Source: CAG-791 sp002390025 (GTDB taxonomy: Bacteria > Bacillota > Clostridia > Lachnospirales > Lachnospiraceae). Taken from it: a stretch of 19,818 nt of DNA. Below the pieces are notes generated by a model that saw only the letters and a program-made list of their open reading frames with translations, searched no databases and was not told where the DNA came from. The DNA lies in assembly GCA_946543465.1 (NCBI GenBank), contig CAMNLR010000002.1:1-19818 (forward strand). The letters are read 5' to 3'. Of the stretch, positions 7,554 through 14,146 are shown one piece after another. The position numbers were made by a program, and so were the translations under genes. Positions within the stretch are counted from its first letter, which is position 1; the number at the start of each line of letters is the position of its first letter.

Positions 7554-8249
7554 ATGAAAACAGCAAGGACCGCTGACGGTCAGAAAAATGTTATTGCACG
7601 TATTTTTTTCTATATTCTGGGCATCTGCACACTGGCGCTGGGCCTGACTCTGAGCACAAAAACAAAGCTCGGCGCCTCGGCCATCATAGCAGTTGCCTTC
7701 AGCATTTCAGAGATCAGCGGAATACAGCTGGGTGACGCGACTTTCCTTCTTTACTGCTTCTTCATAGCGGTAGAGATCGTGCTGCACCTTCTGCCCGGCA
7801 AAAGGACTCCCTCCGATAAAAGAAAGGCCCTGATCATAGATGTCCTGCAGCTGCCTTTCAGCGTTGTCTTTACGAGACTGCTGAACGTCTATGCAGCATG
7901 GATCCCGGTCCCGGAGCAACTTCCGGTCAGGATTGCGGTCCTGGTGCTGGCGATCGTACTGATCGGCGTCGGCGCAGCGCTCACACTGGATATGCGTCTG
8001 GTGGCAAGCCCCGGAGACGGGATCGTACAGGCAATTTCCGACAGGAGCGGGCTGGAGCTGGGTCTCACGAAAAACATCGTGGATGTCTGCTGCGTGGCCT
8101 TTACCTGCCTGTTGACACTGATCTGTGTCCATCACATCATCGGAATCGGCATCGGAACCCTGGCCGGAATGCTGGGAACCGGGCGGGTGATCGCAATTTT
8201 CAACAGGATGTTCGGCGCATATCTGATCCCTCTGGGAAAACGGGACTGA
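7554..8249 (+). CDS. YczE/DUF6198-like integral membrane protein
   Basis: A 231-residue hydrophobic protein with about five or six membrane segments: about 13-31 (ARIFFYILGICTLALGLTL), 59-78, 95-112, 124-145, 176-198 and 200-220. The pattern LGLTLSTKTKLGASAI near the N-terminus and LVASPGDGIVQAIS in the middle match the YczE/YyaS/YitT-like membrane family (COG2364, DUF6198). Members are small, of uncertain substrate and often proposed to be transporters. The ATG at 7554 follows GAAAGGTAAAT. It is about 160 bases after the repeat membrane protein with no clear terminator between, so co-transcription is possible. The DinB gene follows within 40 bases. Confidence 0.85.
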   Translation: MKTARTADGQKNVIARIFFYILGICTLALGLTLSTKTKLGASAIIAVAFSISEISGIQLGDATFLLYCFFIAVEIVLHLLPGKRTPSDKRKALIIDVLQLPFSVVFTRLLNVYAAWIPVPEQLPVRIAVLVLAIVLIGVGAALTLDMRLVASPGDGIVQAISDRSGLELGLTKNIVDVCCVAFTCLLTLICVHHIIGIGIGTLAGMLGTGRVIAIFNRMFGAYLIPLGKRD

Positions 8250-8288
8250 TTTCTGCCGCACTATTTAGTTTCAACCGGGAGCATGATG

Positions 8289-9668
8289 ATGGAGCAGGAA
8301 GAACGGGTTATTTTTCATGTGGATGTGAATTCGGCATTTTTGTCCTGGTCTGCCTTAAAGCGCCTGGAAGAGGATCCCGGATCCGTGGATCTGCGCACCA
8401 TCCCCTCCGCAGTGGGCGGCGACGTCAAGACCCGCCACGGAGTCATTACGGCCAAATCCATTCCGGCAAAAAAATACGGCGTCCAGACGGGCGAGCCGGT
8501 TGTCAAGGCCCTGAAGAAATGCCCCCAGCTGGTCCTGGTCCCGTCGGATTTTGAGACCTATCGAAAATATTCCCATGCCATGATGGAAATCCTGGCCAGG
8601 TACACACCGCTCCTGCAGCAGATGTCCATCGATGAGGCCTTTCTCGACCTCACAGAGCGGATCCCGCCTGAAGACCGGGAAGGAGCTCTGCAGCTGGCCC
8701 GGCAGATCAGGAATACAGTCAGAGAAGAGCTTGGCTTTACGGTCAATGTGGGAATCTCGAACAATAAACTGCTCGCAAAGATGGCCAGCGACTTTCAGAA
8801 ACCGGACCGGACCCACACCCTGTATCCGGAGGAAGTCCCTGCCAAAATGTGGCCGCTCCCCATCAATGACCTCTACGGGTGCGGAAAACAGACCGTCCAG
8901 AAGCTGCAGCTGGTCGGCATCAATACCATCGGAGAAGCCGCGGCAGCAGACCTGGAACTGCTGCAGACGGTCCTGGGAGAAAAGAGCGGCCTCCATATCC
9001 ACAACAGCGCCAGGGGGATCAGCCGGTCAAAGGTGACCCCTGAGCGGGAACAGGCCAAGAGCGTCTCCAATGAGCGGACCCTGTCTGCAGACATAGACCG
9101 GGACAACTACCAGTCAGAGGGACTTCCCGTCATCCACAGACTGTCCGAGAAGGTGGCCGCAAGGCTGCAGAAAGCCGGCCTGGTGGGACAGACCGTCACC
9201 TTTCAGGTCAAATCCTCTGACTTCGACAGATATTCCCGGCAGACAACACTTTCCGGCACGACAGACCGCGCGGAGGAAATCGAGACAACCGCCCTTCATC
9301 TGGCGGATCATCTTCTGAATGGACCGGAAGGCCTTTTCGACAGAGGTCTCTCCATCAGGCTGATCGGAGTGGGAGTCTCCCGACTTACCGGCAAGCAGAT
9401 GCAGCAGATGGACCTCTTTGCCTGGGCTGAACAAAACGAGCAGGAGGAGAACAGGCGAAAAGCGGAAGAAGAACTGGCCAGGCAGCAGGAAGCCGCCCGC
9501 CGGGAGGAAATCAAACGTCAGCAGCAGCTGTCCAGGCAGGCGGAAGAGCAGAGCAGGAAGGCGGAAGAGAAGCGCCGGGCTGCCAGAGTGCGACAGGAAA
9601 AACTGAATGCCATGATGGACCAGATCAACGGCAGGTTCGGCACCGGGACGGTGAAAAAGGGAGAATGA
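8289..9668 (+). CDS. dinB: Y-family DNA polymerase IV with extended C-terminus
   Basis: A 459-residue translesion polymerase. Three ATG codons occur in tandem (8283, 8286, 8289). GGGAG ends one base before the first, so the third has the best spacing (7 bases) and is chosen. Catalytic carboxylates are Asp12 (HVDVNSAF) and Asp115-Glu116 (SIDEAFLDLT). Finger and little-finger regions follow (NVGISNNKLLAKMASDFQKP, then YGCGKQTVQKLQ). The beta-clamp binding motif QMDLF is at 373-377. Behind it lies a highly charged, Ala/Glu/Gln/Arg-rich helix of about 55 residues (383-436), probably a coiled coil, and then an ordinary short tail (KLNAMMDQINGRFG). Most DinB proteins are about 350-420 residues, so the extra helix is unusual. 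The stop codon lies in the first base of a repeat cluster. Its likely role is error-prone lesion bypass. Confidence 0.94.
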   Translation: MEQEERVIFHVDVNSAFLSWSALKRLEEDPGSVDLRTIPSAVGGDVKTRHGVITAKSIPAKKYGVQTGEPVVKALKKCPQLVLVPSDFETYRKYSHAMMEILARYTPLLQQMSIDEAFLDLTERIPPEDREGALQLARQIRNTVREELGFTVNVGISNNKLLAKMASDFQKPDRTHTLYPEEVPAKMWPLPINDLYGCGKQTVQKLQLVGINTIGEAAAADLELLQTVLGEKSGLHIHNSARGISRSKVTPEREQAKSVSNERTLSADIDRDNYQSEGLPVIHRLSEKVAARLQKAGLVGQTVTFQVKSSDFDRYSRQTTLSGTTDRAEEIETTALHLADHLLNGPEGLFDRGLSIRLIGVGVSRLTGKQMQQMDLFAWAEQNEQEENRRKAEEELARQQEAARREEIKRQQQLSRQAEEQSRKAEEKRRAARVRQEKLNAMMDQINGRFGTGTVKKGE

Positions 9669-9833
9669 GTCACAGGGGACGGTTCCGATGAGTCACAGGG
9701 GACGGTTCTCTCTGACTCATTTTCCGGGGGAAAATGAGTCAAGGAAGAACCGTCCCCATTGACTCATCGAGAGAACCGTCCCCTGTGACTCATCGCGAGA
9801 ACCGTCCCTAGTGTCCCAGTCCAGTGTCCCACC
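9666..9833. repeat. Cruciform repeat cluster (GGGACGGTTC core, TGAGTCA flank)
   Basis: Five core copies: GGGACGGTTC at 9676-9685 and 9699-9708, and GAACCGTCCC at 9747-9756, 9773-9782 and 9799-9808. The arm 9687-9712 is a perfect 26-bp inverted repeat of 9769-9794. Immediately inside it, 9713-9725 pairs perfectly with 9729-9741 (13 bp, 3-base loop). An extra reverse unit (9742-9768) lies between. The dinB stop codon is the TGA of the first TGAGTCA. Sitting between convergent genes, it may act as a bidirectional terminator, although there is no T-run. Confidence 0.9.
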
Positions 9834-9851
9834 TGTTGTCCTACAGATTGT

Positions 9852-10778
9852 TCAGAAAAGCCTCATCTGCATATCGATCCAGCTTTTCTGCTTTGCCTCG
9901 TGGATCCTGTCTTCGGGACGGAGCTTACCGATCAGGAGCGGGGAGGAAGGATCGTGCAGGCGCATATTCCTGCGCACCGTCTCCCTGTCGGCATTGGCGT
10001 AGCAGTAGCGGCACAGATGTCCGCAGGTATTGTACTGGCCGATATCATTGGTGATGTAGCAGGCGCACTCTTTGCGGTTTCCGGGATTGGGCGGGAGGAT
10101 CAGGTTCTGCCCGACTGCCTGTTCAAAGGTCTGCTGCGTCATGCAGCCCGAACAGTCTGCCCCGACGGTCGCCAGCCTCGGGTCCTCGCCGCAGGGCTTG
10201 ATGATCATATCGTGCTTTGCCGCAATCTCCACAAAGGTTTTTGTCAGCTCCATCTGAATATCAAAAGGCACGCTCCGCACTTCGGGAAAGTTGCGGAGTA
10301 CTTTTTCGTACAGGTCAATATAGCTGATCACACAGGTATGGGTATATCCTTCCAGCTTCCTGCACATGGCCGAAAAGGCTTCCACATGGCGCTGCACGGT
10401 CCAGCTGCTGTCGATGAAGACCGGATCGTAGCGCCAGCACATGCAGTCCGGGCCGACGTGTCCGCAGAGCCGGCAAAAGCTCTCTATCACCAGATCTTTA
10501 TCCGGCACGTGCGGCTCAATATCTTTGCCGTAGGGCGTGATCGTCACAAACCAGTACTGACTGAAAGGCCTGAGCAGATCCATATGTTCCAGCATGGGTG
10601 CCGGATTCTTTGTACAGAAAACGATCAGGTCCACGACGGACGGGTCGATCCTGTATCTGGTCACAGAGACCGGATTAAAAGGATTGCGGACCATCACATA
10701 CCCCTCCCGGATCCGGTTTGCCAGCCATTGGGAATAAAAAGCAGGGAGATCGGTTCGGTTTCCGGTCTGTAAAATCAT
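9852..10778 (-). CDS. DUF1848 family protein with C-terminal CxxxCxxC cluster
   Basis: A 308-residue protein. The ATG at 10778 (MILQTGNRTDLPAFYSQW) has AAGGAG 8 bases upstream and matches the usual start of the family. An upstream GTG at 10799 would place that ribosome binding site inside the gene. Family stretches are RTDLPAFYSQWLANRIREGY, VRNPFNPVSV, IVFCTKNPAPML and WRYDPVF. Cysteines cluster in CRLCGHVGPDCMC and CSGC. A CxxxCxxC motif (Cys252, Cys256, Cys259 in NTCGHLCRYCYAN) lies near the C-terminus. DUF1848 is known for this cluster, which resembles the iron-sulfur site of radical SAM enzymes but sits at the opposite end of the chain. Its function is unknown. It reads toward dinB and is separated from it by the repeat cluster. 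Confidence 0.9.
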   Translation of the reverse strand: MILQTGNRTDLPAFYSQWLANRIREGYVMVRNPFNPVSVTRYRIDPSVVDLIVFCTKNPAPMLEHMDLLRPFSQYWFVTITPYGKDIEPHVPDKDLVIESFCRLCGHVGPDCMCWRYDPVFIDSSWTVQRHVEAFSAMCRKLEGYTHTCVISYIDLYEKVLRNFPEVRSVPFDIQMELTKTFVEIAAKHDMIIKPCGEDPRLATVGADCSGCMTQQTFEQAVGQNLILPPNPGNRKECACYITNDIGQYNTCGHLCRYCYANADRETVRRNMRLHDPSSPLLIGKLRPEDRIHEAKQKSWIDMQMRLF

Positions 10779-10878
10779 CTGTGAACTCCTTTTCTGCACA
10801 TATTTCGACTACAGTCATTCTTCGACTATGTATTCTCAATCACATCTTACAGATCGATCATATCTTACAGAAGTAATG

Positions 10879-10949
10879 TAATCTGTGAATCAGGATCAGC
10901 AATATTATAATCCGTGAATTGAGATTCTAAGAAAGATAATTCGTGAATC
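10879..10949. repeat. Three 13-bp repeats spaced exactly 29 bp
   Basis: TAATCTGTGAATC (10879-10891), TAATCCGTGAATT (10908-10920) and TAATTCGTGAATC (10937-10949) start 29 bases apart, while the sequences between them are unrelated. Slightly nearer DUF1848 are paired words ATCTTACAGA (10844, 10862) and TTCGACTA (10804, 10821). Phased binding sites or the remains of an old tandem array are both possible. Confidence 0.6.
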
Positions 10950-11079
10950 GGGCTTTTATTATACATCGAAAAAATAAAAACGAAAAAAAATAAAAATCAA
11001 AAAGTATTTTTTAAAAAGTAATTTTTTAAAAGAAATTGTCTGCTGCGGCCGGAAAAACGAACAATACATTATCCATATA

Positions 11080-11108
11080 TTGACAAATGATGCCAGGGCC
11101 AATAAGAT
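11080..11108 (+). promoter_or_regulatory. Promoter of the nitroreductase-rrf2 operon
   Basis: A perfect TTGACA (11080-11085), a 17-base spacer and TAAGAT (11103-11108, four of six -10 matches). Transcription would start near 11115, about 144 bases before the nitroreductase ATG, leaving room for the hairpin in the leader. Confidence 0.7.
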
Positions 11109-11135
11109 GTATCTGAAACTGATACAAGATATCTG

Positions 11136-11188
11136 CGCAAGATGTCTTTGCTGTGAGACGGCTCAAACATCCTGCGATCGTTTTTTTT
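11136..11188 (+). terminator. Attenuator-like hairpin with T8 in the leader
   Basis: The left strand CGCA-GATGT-TTG (11136-11150, one mismatch and a small bulge) pairs with CAAACATC-TGCG (11164-11176), leaving a 13-base loop. Four bases later come eight Ts (11181-11188). It lies between promoter and start codon, so it could attenuate the operon or end a small RNA of about 70 nt. The 4-base gap before the T-run weakens the call. Confidence 0.45.
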
Positions 11189-11258
11189 CGCCGTTTTTTG
11201 GAGGGCAGGACTCAAAAAAAGTGCGGGAAGAAGCAGTACTGTGGAAAGGAGTTGTGCC

Positions 11259-12074
11259 ATGTCATTTTCCGCAAAAGAGATGATGCAGAAAAGAAAAAGC
11301 GTCAGAACCTATGACGGCAGAGGGCTTCGCCAAAAAGACAAGGCTGCACTGGAGCAGTATATTCAGGCAGCATCGAATCCGTTTGATATTCCGGTGGAGT
11401 TCCGCCTGATCCGGGCCAAAGAGCACAAGCTCTCCAGTCCGGTGATCGTCGGGGAGAAATACTATATCGCCGCCAAACTTTCCAAATGCAAAAACTTCGA
11501 GATCGGCTATGGTTACAGTTTTGAAGCCATGTGCCTGTACGCAATGTCTCTGGGAATCGGAACCGTCATTCTCGCCGGAACCCTGAGCCGCCCCGCTTTT
11601 GAGAAGGCAATGGAAGTGAGCGGGGAGGAAGTCATGCCTGCCGCCACCCCGGTGGGATACCCTGCCCCCAGGCGCAGCGTCCGCGAGGGACTGATGAGAA
11701 AGGGCGTAAAGGCTGATGAAAGGATCCCCTTTGAGAAGCTCTTCTTCAAAGACTCCTTTGGAAACGGACTGTCAAAGGAAAATGCAGGCATTTTTTCTGA
11801 CGCTCTGGAGATGGTTAGATGGGCTCCTTCCGCCGCCAACAAACAGCCCTGGCGTGTGGTTGTAACAGAGGACACTGTTCACTTCTACGAAGAGAAAACC
11901 CTGAAGGACAGCCCTCTTGGGGATGTCCAGAAGGTGGATATGGGGATCGCCCTGGCCCATTTTGATCTGGCCATGCAGGAAGACGGATATGAGGGACACT
12001 TTGCAGAAGCGGATCCCGGCCTCGAACTTCCTGCAAATGTACATTACATCATCTCTTACGAAAGGACTAAATGA
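11259..12074 (+). CDS. Nitroreductase family protein (TM1586 type)
   Basis: A 271-residue protein read from the ATG at 11259 (MSFSAKEMMQKRKSVRTYDG), which has AAAGGAG 7 bases upstream. An in-frame start at 11241 would include this ribosome binding site. The N-terminal helix with RKSVRTYDGR is the usual FMN-phosphate-binding start of nitroreductases. The chain then follows the two-half pattern of the TM1586 NiRdase family (Pfam PF14512): GYGYSFEAMCLYAMSLGIGT in the first half and MVRWAPSAANKQPWRVVV in the second. The family has an FMN-dependent oxidoreductase fold; the substrate here is unknown. Its stop overlaps the Rrf2 gene start as ATGA, so the two are coupled. Expression probably depends on the promoter at 11080 and the leader hairpin. 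Confidence 0.9.
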   Translation: MSFSAKEMMQKRKSVRTYDGRGLRQKDKAALEQYIQAASNPFDIPVEFRLIRAKEHKLSSPVIVGEKYYIAAKLSKCKNFEIGYGYSFEAMCLYAMSLGIGTVILAGTLSRPAFEKAMEVSGEEVMPAATPVGYPAPRRSVREGLMRKGVKADERIPFEKLFFKDSFGNGLSKENAGIFSDALEMVRWAPSAANKQPWRVVVTEDTVHFYEEKTLKDSPLGDVQKVDMGIALAHFDLAMQEDGYEGHFAEADPGLELPANVHYIISYERTK

Positions 12075-12499
12075 TGGACACACGGTTTTCCTCTGCCATA
12101 CATACCCTGATCCTGATCGCAGGGGCGGAAAAACCGCTGACCTCTGACCGGATCGCAAAGAGCGTCGGCACCAATGCGAGCTATATCCGCAGGATCACCG
12201 GCCTCCTGAAAAAACAGGGGATCATCGGAAGCCGGCAGGGAGTCAGCGGCTTTACGCTCCTCGTGAAGCCCCGGGACCTGACCCTGTACAGGATCTACCA
12301 GGCGATCGCGGAGACAGAGCAGGTCCATGTTTTTGACCTGCACCAGAATCCCAATGACGAGTGTATTGTGGGCAGACATATCCGCCCGGTGCTGACCGAT
12401 ACCTTCCGGGAGATCGAAGAGAAAGCCGAGCAGGAACTGAAGAAGACGACCCTCCTGGACTGCATGCTCAAAATGAAGGCAGAGATAGAAAGAGGATGA
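12071..12499 (+). CDS. Rrf2-family transcriptional regulator without Fe-S cysteines
   Basis: A 142-residue protein. The N-terminal winged helix-turn-helix is typical of Rrf2: SAIHTLILIAGAEKPLTSDR, NASYIRRITGLLKKQGII and the wing GSRQGVSGFTL. In Fe-S members such as IscR and NsrR, three Cys lie in the region after the wing. Here only two Cys are present (ECIVGRHI and LDCMLK), so a [2Fe-2S] cluster with three Cys ligands is unlikely; it resembles the cluster-free YwnA-type members. The dimerisation helix is near residues 110-140. Start at 12071 overlaps the nitroreductase stop (ATGA) with AAGGA upstream; 12074 is also possible. It probably autoregulates the nitroreductase operon (inference). 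Confidence 0.9.
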   Translation: MMDTRFSSAIHTLILIAGAEKPLTSDRIAKSVGTNASYIRRITGLLKKQGIIGSRQGVSGFTLLVKPRDLTLYRIYQAIAETEQVHVFDLHQNPNDECIVGRHIRPVLTDTFREIEEKAEQELKKTTLLDCMLKMKAEIERG

Positions 12500-12526
12500 A
12501 ATCTCAGCCAGGCGGGGATACAGGAT

Positions 12527-12591
12527 GGGACACAGGATGGGACATTGAATGGGACAGCCGGAACCGTCCCTCGTGTCCCACCCTGTGTCCC
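12527..12591. repeat. Intergenic inverted repeat with GAACCGTCCC core and GGGACAC flank
   Basis: The 18-base arm at 12527-12544 (GGGACACAGGATGGGACA) pairs with 12574-12591 with one mismatch. Between them lies the core GAACCGTCCC (12561-12570). More GTGTCCC words continue to about 12606. It occupies the gap between the rrf2 and radical SAM genes and is a member of the same family as the cluster at 9666. TATAAT at 12643-12648 has no matching -35 and lies too close to the next start to be a credible promoter. Confidence 0.8.
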
Positions 12592-12665
12592 AGTCCCTCG
12601 TGTCCCGCCCAGCGACCCATCCGTACCATTCCCGGACTGCCCTATAATAAAAAAGGACAAACGAA

Positions 12666-13760
12666 ATGAAAGACACTTTTGATATTCAATCTTATATGAC
12701 AAAAGGCGTTGAGCGGGTTGTCAGCGATGCGCTGAAAGCAACTTTCAAGGACCCCAGAGAGAGCGCCTTTATGGTAAAGTTCGCTGCGGCCAGCAAAAAG
12801 GCGTCAAAAAAGCGGAGGGCAGCGGAGGATGCCGGAGAGCACATTCCCCCTTTCCTGATCGCCAGTATCACCAGCAAGTGCAATCTCCACTGCGCAGGCT
12901 GCTATTCCCGCTGCAACCATGAGACAGTGGACGCAGAACCTGTCAGCCAGCTCACCGGCCCTGAGTGGTTCAGGATCTTTGATGAGGCGGATGATCTCGG
13001 CATCAGCTTTATCCTGCTTGCAGGCGGTGAACCCATGCTGCGCAGGGAAATCATCGAAGCCGCCGGAAAGAAGCCGGGGATCCTGTTTCCCATCTTTACC
13101 AACGGCACCTATATGGACAAAAGCTATTTTGAGCTCTTTGACAAGTGCCGCAATCTCATACCCATCATGAGCATCGAAGGGGAAAAGGAGATCACCGATG
13201 CCCGCCGCGGAGCCGGGATCTATAACCGTCTGATCGCCAACATGGACGAGCTGCACAGGCGCAGTCTGATCTTCGGCGCTTCCGTAACTGTCACCACGCA
13301 GAACATCAGGGAGGTCTCCTCGGATGATTTCCTGAAAAAGCTTTCGGACCGGGGCTGCAAGGCAGTGATCTTCGTCGAATTTGTGCCTGTGACAGAGGAC
13401 AGCAAAGAACTGGCACCCGGCGACAATGAGCGCGAGTACCTGCGGGGAGAAATCGCAAGGCTTCGCGAAGAGCACCCTGAAATGGTCTACATCTCCTTCC
13501 CGGGAGATGAGAAGAGCTCTGGCGGCTGTGTGGCTGCGGGGAGAGGCTTCTTCCACATCAATTCACACGGTGGCGCAGAGCCCTGTCCGTTTTCACCCTA
13601 TTCGGATGTCAATGTGCGCAATACCTCCCTGCGGGATGCCATGCATTCTCCCCTCTTCACAGCTCTCAGGGACGGCAGCATCCTGATCGACGACCATGAC
13701 GGAGGATGCGTTCTGTATGAAAAACGCGAGCTGGTAGAAAAACTGCTTGCGCAGACATGA
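12666..13760 (+). CDS. Radical SAM protein with C-terminal cysteine (SPASM-like) region
   Basis: A 364-residue protein. The [4Fe-4S]/SAM motif CxxxCxxC is CNLHCAGC (Cys72, 76, 79) in SITSKCNLHCAGCYSRC, followed by the SAM-binding LLAGGEPMLRR. A basic N-terminal helical region of about 60 residues precedes it. The C-terminal part has three further Cys in GGCVAAGRGFFHINSHGG, AEPCPFSPYSDVNVR and DDHDGGCVLYEK, which could ligate an auxiliary cluster as in SPASM/twitch proteins. The ordering CPFSPY...NVRNTSLRDAM resembles SPASM domains of peptide-modifying enzymes, but no substrate peptide gene is visible nearby. ATG at 12666 has AAGGA about 9 bases upstream. A terminator hairpin follows the stop. 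The substrate is unknown. Confidence 0.88.
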   Translation: MKDTFDIQSYMTKGVERVVSDALKATFKDPRESAFMVKFAAASKKASKKRRAAEDAGEHIPPFLIASITSKCNLHCAGCYSRCNHETVDAEPVSQLTGPEWFRIFDEADDLGISFILLAGGEPMLRREIIEAAGKKPGILFPIFTNGTYMDKSYFELFDKCRNLIPIMSIEGEKEITDARRGAGIYNRLIANMDELHRRSLIFGASVTVTTQNIREVSSDDFLKKLSDRGCKAVIFVEFVPVTEDSKELAPGDNEREYLRGEIARLREEHPEMVYISFPGDEKSSGGCVAAGRGFFHINSHGGAEPCPFSPYSDVNVRNTSLRDAMHSPLFTALRDGSILIDDHDGGCVLYEKRELVEKLLAQT

Positions 13761-13795
13761 CTTCCCGCCTTTGGGATACCGGGGACCGGGACACG

Positions 13796-13834
13796 AGGGA
13801 CGGTTCTGAACACACATCAGAACCGTCCCTTTTT
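13796..13834 (+). terminator. Terminator after the radical SAM gene, built from the repeat core
   Basis: AGGGACGGTTCTGA (13796-13809) pairs perfectly with TCAGAACCGTCCCT (13817-13830) over a 7-base loop, followed by four more Ts. It contains both a forward and a reverse core copy and is preceded by GGGACACG. A repeat element appears to serve as the intrinsic terminator. Confidence 0.8.
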
Positions 13835-13919
13835 ATGACCCCTTTATGATCATTGACTCATTTTTTGTCTTTTTTATTACTTGCCTGCCAGACGGGTAAA
13901 GAAGCGCTCAGGGATCAGT

Positions 13920-14034
13920 TGTCAGGGGGGACGGTTCCTTTGACACTTTTAATTGACAGGAGAACGCTGTCAGGGGGACGGTTCCTTCGACACTTTTGAG
14001 TAAAAAAGTTGTCAGAGGAACCGTCCCTTTGACA
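13920..14034. repeat. Three copies of the core repeat with TGTCA...TGACA ends
   Basis: Two forward units (13920-13945 and 13968-13992) and one reverse unit (14010-14034), each about 25 bp, beginning TGTCA and ending TGACA (one ends CGACA). Cores are at 13928-13937, 13975-13984 and 14018-14027. The second and third units form a hairpin. A partial TGACAC copy follows at 14038. Confidence 0.85.
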
Positions 14035-14052
14035 CTTTGACACTTAGAAATG

Positions 14053-14081
14053 CTGACAGACTTCAGAAATATCGTTATAAT
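14053..14081 (+). promoter_or_regulatory. Promoter of the glutathione peroxidase gene
   Basis: CTGACA (14053-14058, one mismatch), a 17-base spacer and a perfect TATAAT (14076-14081), about 66 bases before the ATG. The -35 lies less than 20 bases after the last repeat unit, so the repeat cluster sits directly against the promoter. Confidence 0.75.
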
Positions 14082-14146
14082 TGATAAAAAGAAATAATAT
14101 CAGGACAACCAACGAAATCGTCGATGTAGAAACAGGAGGAATAATC

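Larger units (their letters stand above)
10779..11258. other. AT-rich intergenic region between DUF1848 and nitroreductase
   Basis: About 480 bases without a gene, clearly more AT-rich than its surroundings. From left to right it holds the phased repeats (10879-10949), an A/T-rich low-complexity stretch (about 10955-11040), a good promoter (11080-11108) and an attenuator-like hairpin with T8 (11136-11188). A frame open from 11080 has no ribosome binding site and overlaps the nitroreductase start, so it is not called. Confidence 0.7.
13761..14146. other. Repeat-filled gap before the glutathione peroxidase gene
   Basis: About 385 bases with no gene. It holds the terminator at 13796-13834, the repeat cluster at 13920-14034, and the promoter at 14053-14081. 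Between 13835 and 13919 I see only AT-rich sequence with a TCATTGACTCA word and a run of T. Confidence 0.7.

Noticed and set aside
11080..11283. Open frame reading from the promoter into the nitroreductase gene
   Set aside because: It begins at the -35 box with no ribosome binding site and overlaps a well-supported gene in another frame.
12643..12648. TATAAT just before the radical SAM gene
   Set aside because: The expected -35 is TCCGTA, and transcription would start after or within the ribosome binding site, so it is probably chance.
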